Part shown: piece after piece, positions 8,119 through 14,931 of the stretch
Numbering within the stretch: the first letter of the stretch is position 1
Layout of the letters: the number at the start of each line of letters is the position of its first letter
From: JAPUDQ01 sp049644865
GTDB taxonomy: Bacteria > Patescibacteriota > Saccharimonadia > Saccharimonadales > Saccharimonadaceae
Direction of reading: 5' to 3'
NCBI GenBank assembly: GCA_049644865.1
Contig: JBARSV010000035.1
Location: 1 to 29,426, forward strand
Length of the DNA stretch: 29,426 nt
Made by a program: the position numbers and the translations under genes
The notes under the pieces: model-generated
Seen by the model: the letters and a program-made list of their open reading frames with translations, nothing else
Database searches by the model: none
What the model was told of the DNA's origin: nothing

Positions 8119-8299
8119 TGACTCTCCGCTTTTCGGCGTTGAGTGAGTCGCACCTACTTCTTTTAATCCGTACGTATTCCAGCGCGCCGTTCAGCACAGC
8201 AAACTGTGTTGAACGGCGTGTTGGAAAAGAGTCTGGCACGCAACTGGCGGAATGAGCCGCTGGTATGGAGGAGTCCTAGCAGACCATCGAGGAGATGAC
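8119..8299 (+). ncRNA. Long structured 5' leader (unassigned)
   Basis: The leader contains several stems. A GACTC/GAGTC-closed hairpin lies near its 5' end. A 23-bp uninterrupted stem (8177-8199 with 8204-8226, three G-U pairs, CAAA loop) follows. An 8-bp hairpin (about 8236-8257, including GCGG/CCGC) comes next. The Shine-Dalgarno GAGGAG (8289-8294) follows. I do not recognise a known riboswitch class. The wobble pairs in the long stem indicate an RNA-level structure, not merely a DNA palindrome. Confidence 0.55.
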
Positions 8300-8857
8300 A
8301 TGCAGAACTCAGCTAGCAAGACCCGTCGCCAGTCCTGGCTGACGGCCTACCGCATCTCCACGGTTACCGCGCTTGCGGTGATTGTGGTGATGCTGACCGT
8401 CCTGCTCGGCCGGTCGTTCGCGCCGATTAACTCAGCGCAGGCGACCAAGGTCGAGCGGGCAACTACCTACCTCCAGGGGATTGGGTTCAAGGACCCGGTC
8501 TACCTGGGAATCACGCCGGCAACGGAGGGAGAGTACCCGACCTTCCGCGTCACCGCGATCGGTGGCGCGAAGGCGGATGTCTTCATCCGGACCAACCCCG
8601 ACGGCGGCTGGGAGTACCAGCTGGGCGGCGGGTTTGTATTGAACCCGATGGGTTCGGCGGACGACCTCGCTCGGGCGGCCCATGACGCGGTATCGGACTG
8701 GGAGAAGATGCCCAGCACGATCCAGCCGCGGACCGACGGTGCGTGGGGCGAGTATGAGAGTCGCAAGTACGCGTACGAGCGGCTCAAGCCGTACAACCCT
8801 GACGAGTCCTACTGGCACATCCCGCTGGACGAGACGGGGGGTTGGCCGAAGAAGTAG
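8300..8857 (+). CDS. Membrane-anchored or secreted protein of unknown function, GC-rich
   Basis: A 185-residue protein with a basic N-terminus (residues 1-18), one hydrophobic segment (about 20-37) and an extracytoplasmic domain of about 145 residues rich in Tyr, Gly, Pro and Trp. No family is recognised. The frame is open from 8252, but the ATG at 8300 has a good Shine-Dalgarno (GAGGAG, 5-nt spacing) and starts the signal/anchor correctly. Codon use is markedly GC-rich at third positions compared with ftsK before it and rpsF after it, which suggests transfer or special expression selection. It is a single-gene unit with its own promoter, structured leader and terminator. Confidence 0.72.
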   Translation: MQNSASKTRRQSWLTAYRISTVTALAVIVVMLTVLLGRSFAPINSAQATKVERATTYLQGIGFKDPVYLGITPATEGEYPTFRVTAIGGAKADVFIRTNPDGGWEYQLGGGFVLNPMGSADDLARAAHDAVSDWEKMPSTIQPRTDGAWGEYESRKYAYERLKPYNPDESYWHIPLDETGGWPKK

Positions 8858-8889
8858 TAGGTAGACGTCGGCGGATGACGTAAACCCGC

Positions 8890-8922
8890 GCCCCTTGGCA
8901 TTGATGACCAAGGGGCTTTTCT
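8890..8922 (+). terminator. Rho-independent terminator
   Basis: Nine-base-pair GC-rich stem (8890-8898 with 8908-8916), 9-nt loop, followed by TTTTCTT. It ends the 8300-8857 transcript; the tail runs into the promoter of the rpsF operon. Confidence 0.9.
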
Positions 8923-8936
8923 TATGTATCTACATC

Positions 8937-8945
8937 TGTTATAAT
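8937..8945 (+). promoter_or_regulatory. rpsF operon promoter (extended -10)
   Basis: TGT-TATAAT at 8937-8945. The expected -35 position falls in the terminator T-tract and is poor, so the extended -10 probably carries recognition. Predicted start about 8952. Confidence 0.6.
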
Positions 8946-8964
8946 TTGTGTACTATCACCTAAA

Positions 8965-8986
8965 GCTTGTGTGAAATAGCACAAGC
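8965..8986 (+). promoter_or_regulatory. Leader hairpin upstream of rpsF
   Basis: GCTTGTG (8965-8971) pairs with CACAAGC (8980-8986) around an 8-nt loop and is followed by CACCCCG. In other bacteria an S6:S18 complex binds an rpsF leader stem with an exposed CCG. Position and content are compatible, but I cannot fit the consensus by eye. Confidence 0.35.
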
Positions 8987-9020
8987 ACCCCGCATAGGGA
9001 GTTCCAAGAGGAGGTACTAT

Positions 9021-9374
9021 ATGCGAGAATACGAGCTCACCGTGGTGTTGCATCCTGATCGGGAAGCCGATCTGGAAAGCGTGCTCACAAAAGTTCGCGC
9101 TATTGTCACTGACAACGGCGGAAAATTACTAAAAGAAGACAATTGGGGCAAGAAACGCTTGGCCTATGCTGTCAAAGGTGAAGAATTTGGCGTCTACGCC
9201 TATTTCGAAGCCGAATTGCCAGCTGATGCAGTGGCAAAGGTCAATAACACGCTCAACATCACTGACGATGTGTTGCGATTTTTGCTCGTCAGCGTCGACG
9301 TGAAAGCCCGCCAAGCTTTGGCTGAAGCTGAGGCTGAAAAGGCCGAGAAGGCTGAGAAGCGAGAGGAAGAGTAG
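9021..9374 (+). CDS. rpsF: Small ribosomal subunit protein bS6
   Basis: A 117-residue S6 that binds 16S rRNA with S18 in the platform. The opening MREYELTVVLHPD, the central GKKRLAYAVKGEEFGVYAYFEAE and TDDVLRFLLVSVD are typical. The C-terminal tail is a Glu/Ala/Lys-rich stretch. Its start at 9021 has a strong Shine-Dalgarno, GAGGAGGT at 9007-9014. First gene of rpsF-ssb-rpsR, the order common in bacteria. Confidence 0.97.
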   Translation: MREYELTVVLHPDREADLESVLTKVRAIVTDNGGKLLKEDNWGKKRLAYAVKGEEFGVYAYFEAELPADAVAKVNNTLNITDDVLRFLLVSVDVKARQALAEAEAEKAEKAEKREEE

Positions 9375-9377
9375 AGT

Positions 9378-9447
9378 TAGCAATTGGAATATGGCATTTG
9401 GAAGATAGCAGTTGCTACATTCTAATAGCCAATAGCAAATAGCTAAG
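9378..9447. repeat. Heptad-phased repeat arms in the rpsF-ssb spacer
   Basis: The left side reads in 7-bp steps (TGGAATA, TGGCATT, TGGAAGA, 9385-9405). The right side also does (CTAATAG, CCAATAG, CAAATAG, 9422-9442), partly complementary to the left. It occupies almost the whole spacer before the ssb Shine-Dalgarno. A diverged member of the repeat type seen at 9949-12102. Confidence 0.6.
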
Positions 9448-9472
9448 TTTCGACTGAAAGGAGAAACGTACA

Positions 9473-9934
9473 ATGAAGGGGTTTAACAAAGTCATCCTCA
9501 TGGGCAACCTGACACGAGACCCAGAGACACGCACCACGCCAAGCGGTCAGACAGTGACGCAGTTTGGCCTGGCGGTCAATCGCACCTGGAAGGGCGCGGA
9601 TGGTCAACAGCAAGAGGCGGTCAGTTTCATTGACTGTGTGGCATGGGGCAAGGCTGGCGAGATCATCGCTCAGTACCTCGGCAAAGGCCGTGCAATCCTC
9701 GTGAGTGGTCGTCTTGACCAGCGCAGTTGGGAAGACAAAGAGACCGGTGGCAAGCGTAGCAAAGTCGAAGTTGTCGTCGAAGATTTCAACTTCGTCGATA
9801 GCGGCCAAGGTGGTGGCAGCAACAGCGGTGGTTCATTTGACGGCGGTAGCAAACCGGCCGCTAAGAAGTCACCAGCAGCACCTGCTGAAGACATCGACGA
9901 CCAGCCGATTGATCTCAGCGACATACCATTTTAA
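9473..9934 (+). CDS. ssb: Single-stranded DNA-binding protein
   Basis: A 153-residue SSB. The OB fold occupies about residues 1-108: MKGFNKVILMGNLTRDPE, then TQFGLAVNRTW, SFIDCVAWGKAGE, GKGRAILVSGRL and KVEVVVEDFNFVD. A Gly/Ser/Ala-rich linker follows, then the acidic tip DLSDIPF that recruits replication and repair partners. The Shine-Dalgarno AAGGAG lies 10 nt before the ATG. Second gene of the rpsF operon. Confidence 0.97.
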   Translation: MKGFNKVILMGNLTRDPETRTTPSGQTVTQFGLAVNRTWKGADGQQQEAVSFIDCVAWGKAGEIIAQYLGKGRAILVSGRLDQRSWEDKETGGKRSKVEVVVEDFNFVDSGQGGGSNSGGSFDGGSKPAAKKSPAAPAEDIDDQPIDLSDIPF

Positions 9935-9948
9935 TAAATAGTAGAAGA

Positions 9949-10025
9949 TGGATTTTGGATTTTGGATTTTGGAATTAGCGACAATGCAGCTCTTCTAAAA
10001 TCTATAATCTATCATCTAAAATCCA
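9949..10025. repeat. Facing heptad repeat arms, ssb-rpsR spacer
   Basis: The left arm (about 9949-9973) is three tandem GGATTTT units. The right arm (about 9995-10025) contains the complementary AAAATC-type units with variants. The arms face each other around about 20 nt of unique sequence, so the transcript could form a long hairpin between ssb and rpsR. Confidence 0.85.
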
Positions 10026-10048
10026 CTTTTACTCCGAAGGAGTAACTT

Positions 10049-10249
10049 ATGGCTCGAAGATTTAAAAAAGACATCCCGGCGTATTTTGACTACAAAGACG
10101 TCAAGACATTGCAACGATTCGTCAACATGTACGGTGAGATTGAACCGAGTAGTAAGACCGGTCTCAACCCGCGCCAACAGCGTCAGCTCAGCACGGCGAT
10201 CAAACGAGCCCGGCATTTGGCATTGATGCCGTTTGTGGCACAAGGCTAA
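10049..10249 (+). CDS. rpsR: Small ribosomal subunit protein bS18
   Basis: A 66-residue S18, the partner of S6. DYKDVKTLQRFVNMYGEIEP and the basic RQQRQLSTAIKRARHLALMPF are diagnostic. Shine-Dalgarno GAAGGAG lies 6 nt before the start. Last gene of the operon. Confidence 0.97.
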   Translation: MARRFKKDIPAYFDYKDVKTLQRFVNMYGEIEPSSKTGLNPRQQRQLSTAIKRARHLALMPFVAQG

Positions 10250-10260
10250 ACGACATAGTA

Positions 10261-10404
10261 ATTAGATTTTAGATTTTGGGTAGAAGCACAATGTGTTAGT
10301 CCCCACATTCTACAATCGGTCGACACTATGATTAGCATTATAAGAAAGAGAAAGTAGGTATTTGTGATTATTCTAAAATCTAAAATCCAAAATCTACAAT
10401 CTAT
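10261..10404. repeat. Facing heptad repeat arms, rpsR-decarboxylase spacer
   Basis: Left arm 10261-10280 (TAGATTT-type units) and right arm 10371-10404 (CTAAAAT/CCAAAAT-type units) are complementary over about 15 bp. They enclose about 90 nt that includes an inner GTAGA/TCTAC-closed hairpin (10280-10313). The right arm ends about ten bases before the next start codon. No coding sequence is seen inside. Confidence 0.85.
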
Positions 10405-10413
10405 GGTACGTTC

Positions 10414-11658
10414 ATGAATACGTCATTGCCATTTACCCACGACGATATCAAGCGGATTGCTGAGCAGCATCCGACACCGTTTCATATCTATGATGAACAG
10501 CGGATTCGTGACGTCGCGCGACGGCTCAGCGAGACGATGGAGCGTGCTGGTGTGTCGGGTTTTCGTAATTTCTTTGCCGTCAAAGCGCTGCCAAACCCTG
10601 CAATTGTTCGCATACTTGCCGAAGAAGGTATGGGGGCGGATTGCAGCAGTCTGGCGGAACTAAAAATCGCCGAGATGGCTGGTTTACGCGACGACGACAT
10701 CATGTTCTCGAGTAATAACACGCCCGATGATGAGTTCACGCTGGCGACAGCAATGGGTGCTATCATCAATTTCGATGATGTCAGCCAGGTCGCGCCATAT
10801 CTCGAGAAGCATGGGCCGCCGTCGATGGCGTGCTGCCGGTTTAACCCTGGTGATCTTGAGTTTGGCGGTCTCAATCAAGACATCATCGGCTCGCCACGCG
10901 AGGCCAAATACGGTATGCCAGTGGGCCAAATGGTTGAGGCGTATCGCCAGCTCAAAGCCGCCGGTGTCACGAAGTTTGGGCTGCACACAATGTTGCTGAG
11001 CAATGAGCTCGATTGGCGTCATCATGAGATGATCGCCGATCGATTATTTGCTGTTGCGGTCGATGTCGCTGCAGAGTGTGGTATCACATTTGACTTTATC
11101 AATCTCGGGGGCGGTATCGGCGTACCGTATCGGCCGACAGAGCATGCGTTTGATCTCGCTGCGTTTGCCGATAGCGTGAGTTCGTTGTATGTCGCTCATC
11201 AGCTACACGCTATCGGTTCGCCGCGGATTGTCATGGAAAACGGACGCGCCATTACGGCAGATAGTGGCTATCTTGTGACGAGGGTCCGAACAATCAAGCG
11301 GACACACAAGACGTACATCGGTGTCGACGCTAGCATGAGTGATCTCATGCGCCCGGCGATGTACGGTGCTTATCATCACATCACGGTGCTCAACGATTCG
11401 GCGGATACTGAAGAGGTCGATGTCGTCGGTAGCTTGTGTGAAAATAACGATAAATTCGCGATCGATCGCGAGTTGCCGAGGCTCAATATCGGCGATATCA
11501 TCATCATTCATACCACCGGCGCACACGGTCATGCGATGGGATTTCAGTATAACGGCAAATTGCGCCATGCGGAGCTGTTGTGGCGGGGCAACGGAGATGT
11601 TCGGCAGATTCGCCGAGCAGAGACGGTGGAGGATTATTTGGGAACGGTCACAAAGTAG
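10414..11658 (+). CDS. LysA-like (fold type III) PLP-dependent amino acid decarboxylase
   Basis: A 414-residue protein of the diaminopimelate/ornithine decarboxylase family. The PLP lysine is K57 in FFAVKALPNP. The phosphate-binding glycine loop is LGGGIGVPY (231-239). MENGRAITADSGYLV (274-288) corresponds to the family's E-x-GR-x block. C342 in SLCENNDKF occupies the catalytic cysteine position. Length and order match LysA (meso-DAP to lysine), but the C-terminal GAYG motif reads GAHGHAMGFQYN, so the exact substrate is uncertain. The ATG has no Shine-Dalgarno because a heptad repeat arm ends just upstream. A 4-codon frame (10403-10417) overlaps the start. Confidence 0.82.
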   Translation: MNTSLPFTHDDIKRIAEQHPTPFHIYDEQRIRDVARRLSETMERAGVSGFRNFFAVKALPNPAIVRILAEEGMGADCSSLAELKIAEMAGLRDDDIMFSSNNTPDDEFTLATAMGAIINFDDVSQVAPYLEKHGPPSMACCRFNPGDLEFGGLNQDIIGSPREAKYGMPVGQMVEAYRQLKAAGVTKFGLHTMLLSNELDWRHHEMIADRLFAVAVDVAAECGITFDFINLGGGIGVPYRPTEHAFDLAAFADSVSSLYVAHQLHAIGSPRIVMENGRAITADSGYLVTRVRTIKRTHKTYIGVDASMSDLMRPAMYGAYHHITVLNDSADTEEVDVVGSLCENNDKFAIDRELPRLNIGDIIIIHTTGAHGHAMGFQYNGKLRHAELLWRGNGDVRQIRRAETVEDYLGTVTK

Positions 11659-11681
11659 GATTTTGGATTTTAGATTTTAGG
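11658..11681. repeat. Heptad arm on the 5' side of the four-helix-bundle gene
   Basis: GGATTTT-type units begin at the last base of the decarboxylase stop codon and run into the Shine-Dalgarno (AGGAG) of the next gene. The arm is complementary to 12070-12102. Confidence 0.88.
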
Positions 11682-11688
11682 AGAAGAC

Positions 11689-12057
11689 ATGAATAAAGTA
11701 ATTTCATACAGAGATTTGGAAGTATGGCGGCAAAGTCGAACGCTTGCCTCGACAATTTACCAACTTACTCATGATTTTCCGGCTAGCGAACAGTTTGGTA
11801 TCACTAATCAAATGAGAAGAGCTGCAGTGTCAATCCCTAGTAATATTGCCGAAGGTTTTGGGCGATCCACTGCGAAGGAAAAGAACCAATTCTACTACAC
11901 AGCCAAGGGCTCGTTGGCTGAGCTAGAGACTCAATTGTATATCGCGTGCGATGTGGGATATATAACTGATAGAATGTTACAGGATACGATGGATCATGCA
12001 TCGCTCACCCATCGGTTACTTCAAGGTTTAATCAAGGCGAATAAGGAGCGTCTATAG
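11689..12057 (+). CDS. Four-helix-bundle protein (S23 / 23S-rRNA intervening-sequence family, bAvd-like)
   Basis: A 122-residue protein with the family signature: RDLEVWRQSRTLASTIY, then FPASEQFGITNQMRRAAVSI, PSNIAEGFGRSTAKEKNQF and GSLAELETQLYIA. Relatives are encoded within intervening sequences of 23S rRNA genes, and another branch is the Avd accessory protein of diversity-generating retroelements. They form pentameric helical barrels with a basic face likely to bind nucleic acid. Here it is a stand-alone gene between a decarboxylase and efp. It is enclosed by inverted heptad arms and its Shine-Dalgarno (TAGGAG) is formed by the end of the left arm. No reverse transcriptase or template/variable repeats are nearby. 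Its role is unknown. Confidence 0.92.
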   Translation: MNKVISYRDLEVWRQSRTLASTIYQLTHDFPASEQFGITNQMRRAAVSIPSNIAEGFGRSTAKEKNQFYYTAKGSLAELETQLYIACDVGYITDRMLQDTMDHASLTHRLLQGLIKANKERL

Positions 12058-12069
12058 GTTTTGAGATTA

Positions 12070-12102
12070 TCTAAAATCCAAAATCTAAAATCCAAAATCT
12101 AC
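12070..12102. repeat. Heptad arm on the 3' side of the four-helix-bundle gene
   Basis: Four alternating CTAAAAT and CCAAAAT units, complementary to the arm at 11658-11681 (at least 15 bp without mismatch in one register). It ends one base before the efp start codon, replacing any Shine-Dalgarno. Confidence 0.88.
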
Positions 12103-12103
12103 T

Positions 12104-12664
12104 ATGTATAACCCAACCGACCTCAAAAAAGGCACTGTCATCCAGATCGATGGCCAGCCGTATCGCGTCATGGACTATAACCAAAAAGTCATGGGGCGGG
12201 GTGGCAGTATCGTCAATGTGAAGGTGAAAAACCTCATCACTGGTGCCATGCTACCCAAGACCTATAAGGGTCAAGACAAGATAGAATCAGCCGAGGTGAC
12301 GACGCGTACCGTGCAGTATCTTTACACCGATGGGACGGATTTTCACCTGATGGACCCCCAGACATTTGACCAGTTTCAGGTCGATACTGAGACGATGGGG
12401 GACGCGAACAACTATCTGCACGAAGGCGATGAGGTTGGGCTGCAATTCTTCGGGGAGCGCGTGATCAATGTCGAATTACCGACGGCGGTAAGTCTGGCTG
12501 TCACATATGCCGAGGCTGTTGTAAAAGGCGACACGACCAGTAGTGTACTCAAGGACGCTACGACCGATACTGGCCTCGTGGTGAAAGTACCGGCATTTAT
12601 CAAGACTGGCGACATTATACGCGTCGACACGCGCGATGGTAGCTATATCGAACGCCAGAAGTAG
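12104..12664 (+). CDS. efp: Elongation factor P
   Basis: A 186-residue EF-P that relieves ribosome stalling at proline runs. The N-terminal KOW-like domain begins MYNPTDLKKGTVIQIDGQPY. The modified-residue loop of other EF-Ps is represented by KVMGRGGSIVNVKVKNL, with no lysine at the usual PGKG tip (it reads MGRGGS). Two OB domains follow, ending GDIIRVDTRDGSYIERQK. Length is standard. The start is fixed by homology at the N-terminus, but no Shine-Dalgarno precedes it: the sequence directly upstream is the heptad arm. Translation may be leader-independent, coupled or weak. Confidence 0.96.
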   Translation: MYNPTDLKKGTVIQIDGQPYRVMDYNQKVMGRGGSIVNVKVKNLITGAMLPKTYKGQDKIESAEVTTRTVQYLYTDGTDFHLMDPQTFDQFQVDTETMGDANNYLHEGDEVGLQFFGERVINVELPTAVSLAVTYAEAVVKGDTTSSVLKDATTDTGLVVKVPAFIKTGDIIRVDTRDGSYIERQK

Positions 12665-12668
12665 CGGT

Positions 12669-13166
12669 ATGGGCAGCCGAGAAGTATTTATCATGGCGGC
12701 ACCGCTTGAGCCGGTTGAGGTCGGGGCGGAATTTGACGGCCTACCGCCACATATCACTGTCGTGCCACCATTTACTCTCGAGACAGATCGGTTGCAAGAA
12801 CTTCATACGTCGATGGAGGGAGTGCTGTATGACTGGGGACCAATCCGGGTAATTGTCGGTGGAGAAGAGTCGTATGGCGACAATGGCGAGAAGACGGCAA
12901 AATGGGTATCAGGTGTCATGTTTGGCGTACACGTAGGGGCAACAACAGCTGTTACACGATGCGGCGGGACGTTTGACGAACGATATATAGGGTATTCATG
13001 GTCACCACATATTACTCGTCATGAGGATGTCGAGACAGGCGCGAGATATTGTATCCCTGTTCTACCTCTTTTTGTCGGGCGAAATGGTTTATGGGTTGTT
13101 CATACGATCTATCACACACCGAATTGTGACGAGGAGACAGCTGCCTTGTGGCGTCGTGGCGTATAA
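12669..13166 (+). CDS. 2H phosphoesterase / RNA 2',3'-cyclic phosphodiesterase-like protein
   Basis: A 165-residue protein of the 2H superfamily (LigT/2'-5' RNA ligase-like). The two catalytic H-x-T motifs are PHITVVPP (near residue 28 from this start) and SPHITRHED (near residue 114), spaced as in the family. Members hydrolyse cyclic phosphates on RNA ends or nucleotides; the substrate is unknown here. The start at 12669 is four bases after the efp stop. An ATG at 12693 is possible and one at 12636 would overlap efp. Probably co-transcribed with efp. Its stop codon lies inside the next gene's -10 box. Confidence 0.8.
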   Translation: MGSREVFIMAAPLEPVEVGAEFDGLPPHITVVPPFTLETDRLQELHTSMEGVLYDWGPIRVIVGGEESYGDNGEKTAKWVSGVMFGVHVGATTAVTRCGGTFDERYIGYSWSPHITRHEDVETGARYCIPVLPLFVGRNGLWVVHTIYHTPNCDEETAALWRRGV

Positions 13167-13167
13167 T
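13162..13167 (+). promoter_or_regulatory. -10 box for a leaderless serine-hydrolase transcript
   Basis: TATAAT with the start ATG at 13174, exactly where transcription should begin, so the mRNA would be leaderless. No convincing -35 is seen. Confidence 0.5.
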
Positions 13168-13173
13168 ACGATT

Positions 13174-14883
13174 ATGCTTCGACACGTCAAACATACCGCC
13201 CGTCGGGTGCACCATCATATCAATCGCCACGCACTTTGGTGGGTTGTATTTTTGGCATTATCGCTTATTGTCGGGCTACAAGTCGCTTATCCACTCGATC
13301 GCGCTGTGCCATTTGCGCGTCTCGGCGGCAAGCTTGTCGGTTACCAAAAATTCGACACGATTGCTGAGTCGATCAACAAATCGTTTCTCGAGACAAAAGT
13401 AACGTTGTATATCAGTCCACAGATAAGCATACCGTTTTCACCGCGACAGGCGGGTGCCGATGTCGACCTCGATGCAATGAGCGCTCGTCTGACCGACTAT
13501 CCACTATGGGCGCGGCTGATACCGTTTTCGTTTGTGGCCTTTCAGCCCGATGTCCAGGCAATCGATCTGTCATATAACGGCCGGCAGATGGATGAATTTA
13601 TGAGCAGCATGCTACCACGCCTCAACGTACCACCGCGCGATGCTGGCATGACGATTCGCGACGGTCAGCTCACGGTGACCGATGATGTACCGGGCAGGGA
13701 AGTCACCGCCGACAATCTACGCAAAACGCTTGCGACCGCGCGGTATGGCCTGATTTCAACAACACTTACAGTGCCAAGCAAGGAACTGTCAGCTGCGAAG
13801 CCTCGGGCGTATTTTGAGACCGTCAAGCAACAGGCTGAGGCAGTGATTGCGTTGCCGATCACGATCGGTATCAGTGACGAGACGCGGACGCCGAGCCGAG
13901 CAGATATCGCGAGCTGGCTGGCTGTCGGCGAGGTGAATGCTCAAGCCGCTCTCACCGTCAATGATGCCGGTATCGACGCGTATCTTAGTAGTCTACGCGA
14001 TGCCTATACGACGCCAGCGGGACAAACAGAGGTGACACGGGTCGATGGCCGCGAAATTGCCAGGGTTGAAGGGGCGTCTGGGCGAAGCATCGATGTCGCG
14101 GCGCTCCGCGCACAGCTGTCTGACATCGTCCGTTCTGGCCGCAACCAACCAGTGCAGGCGACGTTTGTATCAGTGCCGCCGACGGTGGTGATCAATAAGA
14201 AATATTCGTCGACAGAGGCTGGTCTCCAGGCGTATGTCAGCGACCAAGCGACCTCGCGCAATGTGCGCATAACAGTTCAGCAAATCGGCGGGGCAAACTG
14301 GAGCGCCAGTGCTCGCGGCAGTGAGAGTACGGTGAGCGCCAGTACGTACAAATTATTCGTTGCGCTGTATTTGTTTCATCTGATGGACGAGGGGAAGCTG
14401 TCGTGGGATGATGCGATACTCGATACCAATGTGCGCGGTTGTTTTGAGCGCATGTTGGTTGCTAGTACGAACGCCTGCGCTGAGGAGTGGCTGCGGCGCT
14501 ATGGCGATGACACGGTCGAGCAGTACGCGTGGTCGCGAGGCTTTAGCCGTGGCACGCAGTTTACCAACCCTGAGGCGAACCATACCACTACTGACGATCT
14601 GACGCGGTTCATGCGCGGTCTCAATGATGGTTCACTGCTGTCGGGTGAACAGCGTGACTATGTCTTGAGTGCATTGATTCGTCATCCATACCGTAAGGGC
14701 ATACCAGGTGGGAGTGGTGGTGAGGTGCACAACAAAGTTGGGTTCCTATGGGATTACAGCAATGATTCGGCTGTGGTCTATCATCCGCGCGGCACGTATG
14801 TGATCGCAGTCATGACAAAAGGACTATCGTTTTATGCTATCGCCGGGATCACGCGTGAGATTGAAGCGATCATGTACCCTTAA
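13174..14883 (+). CDS. Membrane-anchored serine beta-lactamase/PBP-like hydrolase with N-terminal YoaR/VanW-type region
   Basis: A 569-residue protein. Basic N-terminus, one membrane anchor (about residues 23-44), then an extracytoplasmic region of about 300 residues with repeated strand patterns resembling the peptidoglycan-associated PG_binding_4/VanW-linked domain (tentative). The C-terminal domain is class A beta-lactamase-like. S390-T-Y-K393 fits SxxK, S431-T-N433 fits SxN, and K521-V-G fits KTG. It is more likely a peptidoglycan-remodelling enzyme than a resistance enzyme, but this is inferred. The frame is open from 13021, overlapping the 2H gene; 13174 is preferred because it begins the anchor and follows a -10 box. 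Confidence 0.82.
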   Translation: MLRHVKHTARRVHHHINRHALWWVVFLALSLIVGLQVAYPLDRAVPFARLGGKLVGYQKFDTIAESINKSFLETKVTLYISPQISIPFSPRQAGADVDLDAMSARLTDYPLWARLIPFSFVAFQPDVQAIDLSYNGRQMDEFMSSMLPRLNVPPRDAGMTIRDGQLTVTDDVPGREVTADNLRKTLATARYGLISTTLTVPSKELSAAKPRAYFETVKQQAEAVIALPITIGISDETRTPSRADIASWLAVGEVNAQAALTVNDAGIDAYLSSLRDAYTTPAGQTEVTRVDGREIARVEGASGRSIDVAALRAQLSDIVRSGRNQPVQATFVSVPPTVVINKKYSSTEAGLQAYVSDQATSRNVRITVQQIGGANWSASARGSESTVSASTYKLFVALYLFHLMDEGKLSWDDAILDTNVRGCFERMLVASTNACAEEWLRRYGDDTVEQYAWSRGFSRGTQFTNPEANHTTTDDLTRFMRGLNDGSLLSGEQRDYVLSALIRHPYRKGIPGGSGGEVHNKVGFLWDYSNDSAVVYHPRGTYVIAVMTKGLSFYAIAGITREIEAIMYP

Positions 14884-14884
14884 A

Positions 14885-14926
14885 TGGATTATGGATTATG
14901 GATTATGGATTATAGATTATAGAATA
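14885..14926. repeat. Tandem heptad array before tlyA
   Basis: Four exact TGGATTA units (14885-14912) followed by TAGATTA and TAGAATA. It starts just after the upstream stop codon and ends five bases before the tlyA ATG. Only one arm is present here, with no facing partner. Confidence 0.88.
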
Positions 14927-14931
14927 GAGCC

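Noticed and set aside
9378..10404. A CRISPR array from the repeated units
   Set aside because: Units are 7 bp in direct tandem, not 24-37 bp repeats separated by unique spacers, and no cas genes are present.
10403..10417. A four-codon upstream ORF overlapping the decarboxylase start
   Set aside because: No ribosome-binding site and formed partly from repeat sequence; probably chance.
11689..12057. A diversity-generating retroelement, because the protein resembles Avd
   Set aside because: No reverse transcriptase gene and no template/variable repeat pair in the window; the sequence fits the wider S23 four-helix-bundle family.
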